From contig NC_087178.1 of the NCBI RefSeq assembly GCF_035594125.1, positions 9,971,001 to 10,035,000 on the forward strand: a stretch of DNA of 64,000 nt, read 5' to 3'. A model generated the notes under the pieces. That model saw nothing but the letters and a program-made list of their open reading frames with translations, was not told where the DNA came from and did not search any database. Shown one piece after another: positions 12,201 to 25,237 of the stretch; within the stretch, counting starts at the first letter, position 1; every line of letters begins with the position of its first letter. The position numbers and the translations under genes are program-made. The stretch comes from Scylla paramamosain (taxonomy: Eukaryota > Arthropoda > Malacostraca > Decapoda > Portunidae).

Positions 12201-15200
12201 CCCATATAGAGGTGAGTTCCTTATTATTTATCGTTTTTTTGCTTAACATGCTAAAAAACACTCAAAACACAGATTTTTGCTAAGGTCGTTAAATTTCTTC
12301 ATATAGGAGTCTTTGCATGCACTTTAGGGTTTGGTACATAACAGTTTGAAAAAAAAAGCTGAAATAAACTTTTTTGATAATATTCTTTTTTCATACGATT
12401 TCCCTGAATTTTCCCACAATTTCGGCATATTGGTACTATGAAGATGAATAACAAAAAAAAATTCCAATTTTATATATTTTTATATTTTTTTATTTTCTAA
12501 ATAAAGAAAGTTATTTGTGGGTTTTAACTTTTTGTTACTGAAGGAACTTAAAAAACACTCATAATACACGTTTCTCGTAATGTCCTTTTCTTTCCCAAAC
12601 ATAATGTTCTTTGCATGTATTTAAACGATTTTATAGATAACATGATTAAAAACGCTCAAAATATATGTTTTTGGTAATGCTGTTCTGTTTCTCCATAAAG
12701 TTTGTTTTGCATACGTTTTAGCGGTTTGTTACATAAGGAGCTCAAAAACACTTAAAGGCAAGTTTTTTGGTATAAATTGGTGTTATTCCAATATAATATG
12801 ATTGCCGTGCTTTTAGTGCTTTATTGCCTATCACGCTCAAAAACACTTAAAAGACGCTTTTCTGGTAATGTCATTTTTTTCCTCACATAAAGGTGGTTTC
12901 GCATGCAATTTGGGGTTTTGATAACTAAGAATGTGAAAAGCTCGCAAAATACACGCATTTAGTAAGGTTTTTGTTACTGAAGGAACTTAAAAAACACTCA
13001 TAATACACGTTTCTCAATTAAGAGTGTTATTCATGAGTTTCAGCATTTTGATATCTAAGAACATTTACCATATACACGAGTTTTTTGTGTTTTTGGCTTT
13101 TGGTTCGTTTGAACTATAAAAAACTCATTATACACTTTTCTTGCAAAGTCCTTCTGTTTTCATATATAGAGTGGTTTGCATCAATTTTCCCGTTTTTTGT
13201 AGGTAACAAGCTCAAAAACACTCAAAATATACTTTTTTGGTAATGTTTTTCTATTTCTTGATATTGGTTGGTTTGTATCTGTTTCAGCGTTTTTCTACGT
13301 AAAACACTGAAAAGACTTGTTTTCAGCAATTTTGTTTTGGATTCCCATATAGAGTGAGTTCCTTATTATTTATCGTTTTGGTGCCTAACATGCTGAAAAA
13401 CACTCAAAAAACAGATTTCTGGTAAGCTCGTTTAATTTCCTCATATAGGAGTCTTTGGATGCACTTTAGGGTTTGGTATATAAGAGTAAGAAAAAAAAAG
13501 CTAAAATTAACTTTTTTGATAATTTTTTTTTATCATATAGTAGCCCTGGATTTTCCCAAAAGTTTGGAATCTCGGTACCTAATGAAGATGAATAACAAAA
13601 AAGTAAAATTCCTATTTTTTTATTTTCTTACATTTTTTTTTAAATAAAGAGTGTTATTTGTGGGTTTTAACTTTTTGGTACTTAAGGAATTTAAAAACAC
13701 TTATAATACACATTTCTCGTAATGTCTTTTCGTTTCGCAAACATAAGGTTCTTTGTATGTATTTAAGCGTTTTTATAGATAACATGATCTAAACCCTGAA
13801 AATATATGTTTTTGGTAATTTTATTCTGTTTCTCCATAAAAGGTGTTTTGCATGTGTTTTAGCGTTTTGGTATGTAATGAGCTCAAAAACACTTAAAGAT
13901 AAGTTGTTTTTATTCCCATGTAATGTTATTACCCTGCTTTTTAGTGCTTTATTGCCTAACACGCTAAAAAACACTCAAAAAACACTTTTCTTGTAATATC
14001 TTTTTTTTTTTCCCACATAAAGCTAGTTTTGCATGGAATTTGCGGTTTTGGTAACTAAGAATGTGAAAAAAACTCAAAACACAGGCATTTAGTAAGGTTA
14101 TGCTATTTCTTAATTAAAAATATTATTCATGAGTTCCAGCATTTTGGTATGTAAAAGACTTTTCTAATACACACATTTGGTAAGGTATTTCTGTTTCAAA
14201 ATTAAAATTGTTATTCATGAGTTTCAGCTTTTTGGTGTGTAAGAAAATTCTTTATTTTACACGAGTTTTTGAGTTTTTTTCCTTCTGATTCTTGTCAAAC
14301 TATAAAACACTCATACACGTTTTTCGTAATGTCCTTTTCTTTGTAAATATAAAGTGCTTTCCATCCATTTTTTTTCATTATTTGTAGGTAACAAGCTCAA
14401 AAACACATCAAAATATATCTTTTTGGTAATGTTATTCTATTTCTTCATATTGGTTGGTTTACATCCGTTTTAGCGTTTTTCTACGTAAATCACTAAAAAG
14501 ACACGTTTTCAGTAATATTGTTCAGATTGCTGAAAAACACTCAAAAGACATGTTTCTGGTAAAGTCGTGTAATTTCCCCATATAGGTGGATTTGCATACA
14601 CTTCAGTGTTTGTACATAACTCCGGAAAAAAGCTAAAATTATTTTTTGTGTTTTTTTTTTTTACAAAATTTCCATTAATTTTGCCAGAATTTTGGCATCT
14701 CGGTAACTATGAAGATGAATAACAAAAAAAAAAATTTCTCTCTATAAAGAGTGTTATTTATGGGTTTTAGCTTTTTGGTACTTAACTTAAAAATACTCAT
14801 AATACACGATTTTCGTAATGTTCTTTTGTTATACAAACATAGGGTCCTTTACATGTATTTAAGCGTTTTTATAAATTACATGATCAAAAACACTCAAAAT
14901 ACATGTTTTTGGTAATGTTATTCTGTTTCTCCATAAAGGGTGTTTTCCATACGTTTTAGAGATTTGGTATGTAAGGAGTTAAAAAACACCTAAAGGCAAG
15001 TTCTTCGTACAAGTTGGTTTTATTCCCATGTAATGTGATTGTTCTGTTTTTTAGGGCATTGTTGCATATCACGCTGAAAAACACTAAAAATACACTTTTT
15101 TGGAAATGTCATTTTTTTTCCCACATGAAGGTAGTTTTGCATGTAATTTGGCATTTTCGTAACTAAGAATGTAAAAAACACTCAAAATACACAATATGGT

Positions 15201-15500
15201 GAGGTAGTTCTGTTTATTGATTAAAAGTGTTATTCATGCATTTCATCATTTCGGTTTGTAAGAAATTTCTCTATATACACGAGTTTTTGTGTTTATTGCC
15301 TTGTGGTTGTTTTAAAACTATAAAACACTCATTATACACGTTTCTCGTAAAGTCCTTTTGTTTCCTAATATAGAGTGCTTTACATAGATTTTTCCATTTT
15401 TTGTAGGTAACAAGCTCAAAAACACTCAAAATATACTTTTCTGGTAATATTATTCTATTTTTTCATATTCTTTGGTTTGCATCCGTTTTAGCGTTTTTCT
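9247..15500 (+). repeat. F-orientation satellite block with ~1.1 kb units
   Basis: This F array includes copy B of the duplication. The level-2 marker is at 10147, 11241, 12294, 13436 and 14573. A/T spacers follow GATGAATAA near 10290-10336, 11368-11425, 12446-12500, 13585-13645 and 14655-14735. Near 9850 a joint (AACATGCTTTTTGGTGCC) fuses two non-adjacent monomer types. 9247-9720 is related to 26605-27060 in unit 1. The block ends at TTTTTCTACG/AGGAAATTAAACG, where the first large R block starts. Confidence 0.88.
10147..13178 (+). repeat. Copy B of the near-identical ~3.03 kb direct duplication
   Basis: This is the partner of 1-3035. It includes the same private marks: the 43-nt templated insertion (here about 12973-13015), the three A/T spacers, and the marker at 10147, 11241 and 12294. 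After 13178 it continues as an ordinary F array (GCATCAATTTTCCCG), whereas copy A switches to a different monomer. Copy B therefore preserves the more regular monomer order at this joint, and copy A looks like the rearranged one. Confidence 0.9.
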
Positions 15501-18500
15501 ACGAGGAAATTAAACGACTTTACAAGAAAACTGTCTTTTGAGTGTTTTTCAGCATGTTAAGCACCAAAACGATAAATAATATGGAAGTCACTCTATATGG
15601 GAATCCAAAACAAAATTACTGAAAACGTGTCTTTTCAGTGTTTTACGTAAAAAATGTTAAAACTGATGCAAACAGACCAATATGAAGATATAGAATAACA
15701 TTAAAAAAAAGATATATTTTAAGTATTTTTGAGCGTGTAACAAACAAAACAAAAAAAAACGCGAAAATAGATGCAAAGCACTCTATATTGAGAAACAAAA
15801 AGACATTACGAGAAACGTGTATAATGAGTATTTTATAGTTTCACAAGAACCACAAAGCAAAAAACGCAAAAAATAGTGTATATGGAGAAGTTTCTTAGAT
15901 ACCAAAATGCTGAAACTCCTGAATAACACTCTTAATTAAGAAACAGAATAACATTACTAAATGCGTGTATTTTGAGTGTTTCTCACATTCTTAGTTACTA
16001 GAACACCAAAAAGCATACGAAACAAGCTTTATGTTGGAAAAAAATGATATAACCAGAAAAGTGTCTTTTGAAGGTTTTTGAGAGAGTTAGGCAATAGAGC
16101 ACTAAAAAGGAGGGCAATCACATTACAACGGAATAAAACCAACTTTTACAAAGAACTTGCATTTAAGTGTTTTTTAACTCCTTATATACCAAAACGCTAA
16201 AAACACATGCAAAACATCCTTTACGGAGAAACAGATTAACATTACCAAAAACATATATTTTGAGTGTTTTTGATCATGTTACCTCTAAAAACACTTAAAT
16301 ACATGCTAAGAACCATATGTCTGGGAAACGAAAGGACATTACGAAAAACGTGTATTATGCGTGTTTTTAAGTTTCATAAGTACCAAAAAGCTAAAACCTC
16401 TTTATAAAGAAAAAAATAAAGAAATAACAAAAAAACAGGATTTTTTTTGTTATTCTTCTTCATAGGTACTTAGATGCAAAAATTCTGGCAAAATTCAGGG
16501 AAATTATGTGTAAAAAGAACATTATCAAAAATGTTCATTTTAGCTTTTTTTCGGACTGTTATGTACAAACCATGAAGTGCATGCAAACCCAATTATATGG
16601 AGAAATCAGACGACTTGACGAGAAACATGTGTTTCTATTGTTTTTGAGCATGTTAGTCACCAAAACAATAAATAATATTAAAGTCATTCTATGTGGTAAT
16701 CCAAAACAAAATTACTTTAAACGTGTCTTTTCCGTGTTTTACGTAGAAAAACGCTAAAACGGATGCAAGCCAACCAATATAAAGAAATAGAATAAGATTA
16801 CCAAAAAGGTATAATTTGAGTGTTTTATTAGCTTTTTACTTACAAAAAAAAAACGCGAAAATGGATGGAAAGCTCTCTCTATTGGTTAGCAAAAGGACAT
16901 TACGAGAAACGTGTATAATGAGTGTTTTATAGATTCTCAAGAATCATAAGACAAAAAACGCAAAAACTCGTATATATAGAGAAGTTTCTTAGATACCAAA
17001 ATGGTGAAACTCTTGAATAACACTATCAATTGAGAAACAGAACAACCTTACCAAATGCGTGTATTTTGAGTGTTTTTCACATTCTTAGTTACCAAAACCC
17101 CAAATTTTATGTGAAAATAGCTTTATGTGGGAAAAAAAAATTACCAGAAAAGTGTCTTTTAAGTGTTTTTTTTTTTTTAGCATGATAGGCAATAAAGCAC
17201 TAAAAAGCAGGGCAATCACATTACATGGGAAAAAAATCAACTTTTACCAAGTGTTTTTTCTAAGTGTTTTTGAGCTCCTTATATACCAAAACGCTAAAAC
17301 GCATGTAAAACACCCTTTATTTAGAATCGGAAAAACATTACCAAAAACATGTACGAGTATTTTGAGTGTTTTTGATCATGTTACATAAAAAAACGCTTAA
17401 ATACATGCAAAGAATCTTATGTTTGGGAAACGAAAGGACATTTCGAGAAACGTGTATTATGAGTGTTTTTAAGTTCTTTAAGTACCAAAAAGCTAAAACC
17501 CACAAATAACACTCTTTATAGAGAAAAAGTAAATAAATAAATAAATAGAAAAATAGGATTTTTTTTTTATTCATCTTCATAGGTACAGAGATGCTAAAGT
17601 TCTGCCAAAAATTCAGGGAAATTGTGTGAAAAAAGAACATTATGAAAAAGAGTTAATTTTAGCTTTTTTTTCGGACTGTTATGTACCAAACCCTAAAGTG
17701 CATGCAAAGCACTTTAGCATGGGGAAATTAAACGACCTTACCAGAAACCTGTCTTTTGTGTTTTTTTTTTTTTTTTTTCAGCATGTTAGGCACCAAAACG
17801 ATAAATAATATGGAAGTCACTAAATGTGGGAATCCATCACAAAATTACTGAAAAAGTATCTTTTCAGTGTTTTACGTAGATAAACGCTAAATCGGATGCA
17901 AACCAACGAATATGGAGAAATAGAATAACATTACCAAAAAGGTATATTTTGAGTGTTCTTGAGCTTCTTACCTTCAAAAAACGCGAAAATGGATGGAAAG
18001 CACTCTATATTGGGATACAAAAAGACATTACGAGAAACGTGTATAATGAGTGTTTTATAGTTTCACAACAGCCACAAGGCAAAAATCGCAAAACTCGGTG
18101 TATATGGAGAAGTTTCTTAGATACCAAAATGCTGAAACTCAGAAATAACACTCTTAATTAAGAATACAGAACATCCTTACCAAATGCATGTATTTTGAGT
18201 GCTTTTCACATTCTTAGTTACCAAAACCAAAAATTGCATGCAAAACTAGTTTTATGTGGGAAAAAAAATGACATTACAAAAAAAAGTGTCTTTTGAGTGT
18301 TTTTGAGCGTGATAGGCACTAAAGCTCTAAAAAGGAGGGCAATCACATTTCATGGGAATAAAACCAACTTTTACCAAGAACCTGCCTTTACGTGTTTTTG
18401 AGCTTCTTACATACCAAAACGCTAAAACGCTTGCAAAACACCCTTTAGGGAGAAACAGAATAACATTACCAGAAACATGTATTGTGAGTGTTTTTGATCA

Positions 18501-21500
18501 TGTTACCTATAAAAATTCCTAAATACATGCAAAGAACCCTATGTTTAGAAAATGAAAGAACATTACGAAAATCGTGTATTATGAGTGTTTTTAAGTTCCT
18601 TAAGTACCAAAAAGCTAAAACCCACAAATAACTTTTTATTAAGAAAAAAAAAATTGTTATTCATCTTCATAAGTACCGAGATGCCAAAATTCTGCCAAAA
18701 TTCATGGAAATTTTGTAAAAAAAAATCATTATAAAAAAATAATTTTAGCTCTTTTCCAGAGTTATGTACAAACTCAGAAATGCATGCAAATCCACCTATA
18801 TGGGGAAATTACACGACTTTACCATAAACCTGTCTTTTGAGTGTTTTTCAACAATCTGAATTACTTAAAACGTGTCTTTTCAGTGATTTACGTAGAACAA
18901 CGCTAAAACAGATGCAAACCAACCAATATGATGAAATAGAATATTACCAAAAAGATATATTTTGTTGTGTTTTTGAGCTTGTTACCTACAAAAAATGCAA
19001 AAATGGATGGAAAGCACTTTATATTGTCAAATAAGAGGACATTACGAGAAACGTGTATGAGTGTTTTATAGTTTGACAATAACCACAAGGTAAAATACTT
19101 AAAAACTCGTGTACATAAAGAAGTTTCTTACATACTAAAAAGCTGAAACTCATCAATAACACTTTTAATTTTGAAAAAGAAATACCTTACCAAATGTGTG
19201 TATTAGAAAAGTTTCTTACATACCAAAATGCTGAAACTCATGAATAACACTTTAATTAGGAAATAGAACAACCTTACTAAACCCTGTGTTTTGAGTTTTT
19301 TTTCACATTTTTAGTTACCAAAACCCCAAATTCCTTGCAAAACTAGCTTTATGTGGAAAAAAAAAATGATATAACCAGAAAAGTGTTTTTTGAGTGTTTT
19401 TGAGCGTGTTAGGCAATAATGCACTAAAAAGCAGGGGAATCACATTACATGGGAATAATAACAACTTTTACCAAGAACTTGCCTTTAAGTGTTTTTGAGC
19501 TAATTACATACCAAAACGCTAAAACGTGTGCAAAACACCTTTTATGGAGAAAGAGAATAAAATTACCAAAAACATATATTTTGAGTGTTTTTGATCATGT
19601 TATCTATAAAAACGCTTAAATACATACAAAAAACCTTATGTTTAAGAAACGAAAGGGCATTACGAGAAATGTGTATTATAAGTGTTTTTAAGTTCCTTAA
19701 GTATCAAAAAGCTGAAACCCACAAATAACACTCTTTATTTAGGAGAAAAGTAATAAAATAAAAAAAAAATAGGATTTTTTTGTTATTCATCTTCATAGGT
19801 ACCGAGATGCCAAAATTCTGGGAAAATTCAGGATTATTATATGTTAAAACAAAAATTATCAAAAAAGTGAATTTTTACTTTTTTTTTTGGACTGTTATGT
19901 ATCAAACCCTAAAGTGCATCCAAAGACTCCTATATGAGGAAATTATACGAGCTTATCAGAAATCTGTTTTTTGAGTGTTTTTCAGCATGTTAGGCACCAA
20001 AACGATAAATAATAAGGATCTCACTCTATATGAGAATCCAAAACAAAAATACTGAAAAAGTGTCTTTTCTTTCTTTTACGTAGAAAAACGCTAAAACGGA
20101 TGCAAACCTACCAATATCAAGAAATAGAAAAACATTACCAAAAAGATATATTTTGAGTGTTTTTGAGCTTGTTACCTACAAAAAACGCGAAAATTGATGC
20201 AAAGCACTCTATATTAAAAAACAAAAGGACTTTGCAAGAAAACTGTATAATGAGTTTTTTATAGTTCAAAAGAACCAAAAGGCTAAAAACACAAAAACTC
20301 GTGTATATGGAGAAGGTTCCTAGATACCAAAATGCTGAAACTCATGAATAACACTCTTAATTGAGAAAGATAACAACCTTACTAAATGCGTGTATTTTGA
20401 GTGCTTTTCACATTCTTAGTTACCAAAACCCCAAATTGCATGCAAAACCACCTTTATGTGAGAAAAAAATCACATTACCAGAAAAGTGTCTTTTAAGTTA
20501 AAAGACACTTTTAAGATACCAAAATGCTGAAACTCCTGAATAACACTCTTAATTGAGAAACAGAACAACCTTTCTAAATACGTGTATTTTGAGTGTTTTT
20601 CACATTCTTAGTTACCAAAACCCCAAATTGCATACGAAACTAGCTTTATGTGGGGAAAAAAAGTGACATTACCAGAATAGTGTCTTTTCAGTGTTTCTGA
20701 GCGTGTTAGGCAATAAAGCACTAAAAAGGAGAGCAATCATATTACATGGGAATAAAACCAACTTTTACCAAGAACTTGCCTTTAAGTGTTTTTGAGCTAA
20801 AACGCATGCAAAACACCCCTTATGGAGAAACAGAATAACATTACCAAAAACATGTATTTTGAGTATTTTTGATTATATTACCTATAAAAACTCTAATAAT
20901 GCAAAGAAACATGTTTGGGAAACGAAAGAACATTTCGAGAATCGTGAATTATGAGTGTTTTTTTTATTTTTTTTAAGTACCAAAAAGCTAAAACCCTAAA
21001 ATAACATTCTTTAGAGAGAAAAAAATAAATAAAAAAACTTGATTTTTTTTATTTATCTTCATAGGTACCGAGATGGCAAAATTGTGGCAAAATTCAGGAA
21101 AATTATGTGAGAAAAGAATATTATGAAAAAAATTTAATTTTTGCTTTTTTTTTCGGACTGTTATGTACCAAACCCTAGAGTGGATGCAAAGCCACCTATA
21201 TTGGGAAATTAAACGACTTTACCAGAAACCTGTCTTTTGAGCGTTTTTCAGCATGTTAGGCACCAAAACAATAAATAATATGGAAGTCACTCAAAATGGG
21301 AATCCATCACAAAATTACTGAAAAAGTGTCTTCAGTGTTTTAGGTAAAAAAACGTTAAAAAGGATGCAAACCAACGAATATGAAGAAATAGAATAATATT
21401 ACCAAAAGGTATATTATGAATGTTTTTGAGCTTCTTACCTACAAAAAAAGCGAAAATGGATGGAAAGCACTCTATATTGGGATACAAAAGGACATTACGA

Positions 21501-22109
21501 GAAACGTGTATAATAAGTGTTTTATAGTTTCACAAGAACCACAAGGCAAAAAACGCAAAAACTCGTGTATATAAAGAATTTTCTTAGATACCAAAATGCT
21601 GAAACTCAGGAATAACGCTCTTTATTAAGAATACAGAAAAACCTTACCAAATTTGTGTATTTTGAGTGCTTTTCACATTCTTAGTTACCAAAACTCCAAA
21701 TTGCATGCGAAACTAGCTTTATGTGGGAAAAAAATGACATTACCAGAAAAGTGTCTTTTGAGTGTTTTTGAGCGTGATAGGCAATAAAGCACTATAAAGC
21801 AGGGAAATCACATGACATGGGAATAAAACCAACTTTTACCAAGAACTTGCCTTAAAGTGTTTCTGAGCTCCTTACATATCAAAACGCTAAAACGCATGCA
21901 GAACACCCTTTATGGAGAAACAGAATAACATTACCAAAAACATGTATTTTGAATGTTTTTGATCATGTTACCTATAAAAAAGCTTAAATACATGCAAAGA
22001 ACCCGATATTTGGAAAATGAAAGGACGTTACGAGAAACGTGTATTATGAGTTTTTTTTTAAGTTCGTTAAGTATGAAAAAGCTAAAACCCACAAATAACA
22101 TTCTTTATA
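15501..22109 (-). repeat. Large R block of unit 1 (six ~1.1 kb subunits)
   Basis: Here the array reads as the reverse complement of the F blocks. The marker CGACTTTACCAGAAACCTG and its variants lie near 15515, 16611, 17732, 18814, 19948 and 21214. Spacings are about 1096, 1121, 1082, 1134 and 1266 bp. Each subunit has an A/T spacer ending in TTATTCATCTTCATAGGTAC (or a close variant). The sequence is the inverted relative of the 1-8800 and 10-15 kb F arrays. It contains the 31-bp palindrome at 20482-20512. No gene is present. Confidence 0.87.
20482..20512. repeat. 31-bp perfect palindrome (15-bp arms, 1-nt centre)
   Basis: The arms AAAAGTGTCTTTTAA and TTAAAAGACACTTTT are exact reverse complements around a single G. 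It lies at a joint: the left arm belongs to a normal R monomer, and the sequence after the right arm resumes in a different monomer (AAGATACCAAAATGCTG). This suggests a fold-back event. The same palindrome occurs at 31786-31816, 43353-43383, 48807-48837 and 61889-61919. Confidence 0.9.
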
Positions 22110-22112
22110 GAG
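22106..22112. other. R-to-F orientation switch with 7-bp microhomology
   Basis: TATAGAG is shared between the R context (ACTCTTTATAGAGAAA) and the F context (CCATATAGAGTGCT), and the fused sequence reads CTTTATAGAGTGTTTTCG. The same joint recurs at 33401-33407, 44983-44989 (TATAGGG) and 58263-58269. One ancestral joint was therefore copied at least four times. Microhomology of this length fits replication template switching or end joining. Confidence 0.8.
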
Positions 22113-25100
22113 TGTTTTCGTACCTAACAATGTGAAAAACACTCAAAAAGCACATTTTTGGTAATTTTGTTCTTTTCTCCATATAGAGTGCTCTTCAATG
22201 CGTCAAATAGGTCTTGGTACCTAAGAAATAAAAAAAAAAAACACTCATTGTAAAAGTTTCTTCTAATGTCTTTTCGTTTCCACATGCAAAGTGTGTTTTG
22301 CATACATCTCAGCGTTATGGTACGTAAGTAGCTGAAAATACCCAAAAGAAAAAATTTTTGGTTGTCTTGTTCTTTCATATAGGTAGCTTTCAATGTTTTT
22401 TTTTTTTTTTATAACTTTGGTACCTAACACGTTCATCAACACTCAAAAGACATGTTTCTGGAAATGTCGTTTCATCTCCCCATACATGGTGCTCTGGAGG
22501 CATTTTGACGTTTTGGTACATAAAATTGTGAAAAACACTCAAAATAAACGTTTTTGGTAATGTTCTGTTTCTCCATATACAGTGGTACTAAATAGTTTTT
22601 GCGTTTGGTACCTAAGACGCTCAAAGACACTAATAATACATCTTTCTCGTAATGTCCATTATTTTATCCATATTGGGTGATTTCCATGCATTTTAGTGTT
22701 TTTGTTACGTAACAATGTGAAAAATGCTCAAAATATACGTTTTGCGGTAATGTTCTGTTTTTTCATATATAAAGTTATACATGCGTTTGTGCATTTTGCT
22801 ACCTAAAAATCTCAAAAAGAATGATAAATGAAGTGTCTTTTTATTTCTTTTCGTATCGCCATTTAGGATACTTTGCATGCATTTTTTTTTTTTTACGTAA
22901 GATAAAAAAAAAAACTCAAAATATACGTTTCTGGTAATGTTATTATGTTTCTCCATAAAATGTGCTTTGCATACATTTTAGCGTTTTGGTACGTAACTAG
23001 CTATAAAAGCTCTCAAAATACACGCTTTTGGTAATGTTTTGCTTTTCCAAATAGAGAGTTTTCGTTGCTTTTTAGCGTGTTGGTTTCTAATATTGTTGTG
23101 TTTCTCTAAAGAGAGTATCATTTATGCATTTTCGCGTTTTGGTAACTGAGAGGCTCAAAAACGCTCTTAATATAAGTTTCTCATAATGCCTATGGTTACT
23201 TTTTTTTTTTTTTTGGGGGGGGGGGGAGTTAAGAAGCTCAAAACATTGAAAATATATTTTTTTTTGGTAATGTTATTAAGTTTTTTTTTTTTTTCCAAAA
23301 AAGGCGTTTTGGATGCTTTTAAGTGTTTTTTGTTTGTAAGTAGCTATAAGCACTGAAATGAAAAGTTTTTGTGATCTTTTGTTTTCTCCTATAGTGTGCT
23401 TTCCTTGGTTTTTAGCTTCTTGGTACCTAACACACTCATAAACACTGAAAGGACATGTTTCTGGAAATGTTTCCTTTCCCCATATAGTATGCTTTGCATG
23501 CATTTTCGCGTTGCGGTACCTAATAACGTGAAAAAAGCCTTAAAACACAAGTTTTGGTTAATCTTGTTCTGTTTCTCCATATAGAGTATTATTCATACGT
23601 TTTAGTGTTCTGGTACCTATGAAGCTCAATACTACTCTATACGTTTCTCTATATACGTCTCTACTATATACGTTTCTTTTAATGTATTCTTTTCCCCTTT
23701 TAGTGTTATTTGCATGTATTTTATGGTTTTTGTACGTAACAGGCGCAAAATTTCTCAAAATGCATGTTTTTGGTAAATCTGTTGAGTTTCTCCATAAAGT
23801 GTGTTTTCCAACCGTTTTAGCAGTTTGGTACGTAAGTAGCTCAAAACAATGTTTTCCCATTTACGGTACTTTCCATGCTTTTTAAGAGCTTTTTGTGCCT
23901 AACACACTCATAAACTCTCAAAAGACATGTTTCTGGAAATGTCGTTTATTTTGTCCATATCGGGTGCTTTGCATGCATTTTGGCGTTTTCATACCTAACA
24001 AAGCTAAATACTTTTGAAATACACGTTTTCTCCATACATGAGGCAAATCGTGCGTTTTATCGTTTCGGTACCTAATAATCTAAAAAAAAAAAAAAAACTC
24101 ATAATATTGGTTTCTCTTAATGTCTTTTCGTTTTCTTATATAGGGTACTTTATATGCATTTTGACGCTTTTGTACATAACAAGCTGAAAAATCGCTCAAA
24201 ATGCTCTTTTTTGGTAATGTTTTATGTTTCTGCAGGAAGGGTGTTTTGCATGTTTTATCGTTTTGGTACATTATAAATTTAAAAACTTCCAAACACGTGA
24301 AAAGTCACTTTGTTGGTTATTTCTTTTTCCCTTCCAACATAGTGCTCTTTTCATACCTCTTATTGTTTTGGTGCCTAACACGTAGAAACACTCTCAAAAG
24401 ATAGGTTTCTTGTAATTTCGTTTTATGTCGTCTTTTAGAGGTCTTTGCATGTATTTTTGCGCTTTGGTACCTAGTAATATGAAAACCACTCAAAATATAT
24501 ATTTTCATTCGTGTTGTTTTGTTTCTCCATATAGAGTACTATTAAGGTGCCTCTGTGTTTGGTACCTAAAAAGCTGAAAAGCTTTCATAATACACGTTTC
24601 TCGAAATGTCTTCGTTTTCCGGCATAGGGAACTTTGCATACATTTCGGCGTTATTCTACTTACATACATCAAAAACACTGAAAATATATATATATTTTTT
24701 TTTGTATTGTTATTTTGTTTCTCCGTAAAGCGTGTTTTGCGTCTGTTCAAGCGTTCTGATATAGAAGTAGCTCAAAAACACTAAAAAAAATACTATTTTT
24801 TTTTGTAATTTTGTTTTGTATTCCAATATAGGAAGGATGCTTTCCATTTTTTTATTTTTTTAGAGTTTTGGTGCCTAACACGCTCATAAACACTCAAAAT
24901 TCACGTTTCTGGAAATTTCGTTTCGTTTCTCCCAAAGATTGAACTTTACATGAATTTCGACATTTTGGTACATAACATTGTGAAAACAAACAAAATACAC
25001 GTTTTTAGTAATGTTGCTCTGTTACTCCATATAGAGTGATATTCATGCATTTTCGTATTTTTCAACCTAATAAGGTGTAGAGCACTTATAATATACGTTT

Positions 25101-25197
25101 CTCGTAATGTCTTTTCGTTTCCCCATATTGGGAACTTTACATGAATTTTGAATGTTTTTACGTAATTATCTTTAAACATTAAAAATACACGTTTTGC
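22110..25197 (+). repeat. F block of unit 1 (diverged monomers, no 1.1 kb period)
   Basis: These are F monomers of about 92-97 bp, for example GCATGC/GCATAC at 22878 and 22971. I see no GATGAATAAC spacer and no 1.1 kb rhythm, so this is a different subfamily from the R block. It contains a T15-G12 homopolymer junction (23200-23226) and TA-rich runs (near 24684-24695). It ends at ACACGTTTTGC, directly against the telomeric tract. Near-identical copies lie at 33404-36471 and, without the last ~190 bp, at 44986-47880 and 58263-60960. Confidence 0.87.
23200..23226 (+). repeat. T15-G12 homopolymer junction
   Basis: A run of 15 T is followed by 12 G inside a monomer. Equivalent places are T14 then GGGTGGGGG (34496-34518), T13-G9 (46078-46099) and T9-G10 (59186-59204). 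In the inverted relative near 55380 the same place reads CAAAAAAAGTAACC with no homopolymer C run. The G run is therefore an expansion private to these copies. Run lengths may also reflect sequencing error. Confidence 0.85.
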
Positions 25198-25237
25198 TTA
25201 GGTTAGGTTAGGTTAGGTTAGGTTAGGTTAGGTTAGG
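25198..25237 (+). repeat. Interstitial telomeric tract (TTAGG)8
   Basis: Eight perfect tandem TTAGG pentamers, the arthropod telomere unit, sit between an F block ending ACACGTTTTGC and an R block starting TTTTAGTGTTTAGACAC. The G-rich strand points rightwards, as it would at a right-hand chromosome end capped on the F array. A small inverted repeat follows: TTAGTGT and ACACTAA around TTAG at 25240-25257. Telomerase addition at a break or fusion with a capped end are both possible; the second array is joined directly to the cap. Confidence 0.93.

Noticed and set aside
23558..23860. Overlapping open frames on both strands, conserved in four copies
   Set aside because: Conservation follows from the recent duplication of the whole DNA segment. 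Both strands are equally open, and frames in copy 4 are cut by ordinary array variation.
25198..25237. Vertebrate (TTAGGG) or plant (TTTAGGG) telomere sequence
   Set aside because: The unit is strictly five bases, TTAGG, in both tracts.
25198..25237. Head-to-head telomere fusion
   Set aside because: Only TTAGG in one direction is present, with no adjoining CCTAA tract.
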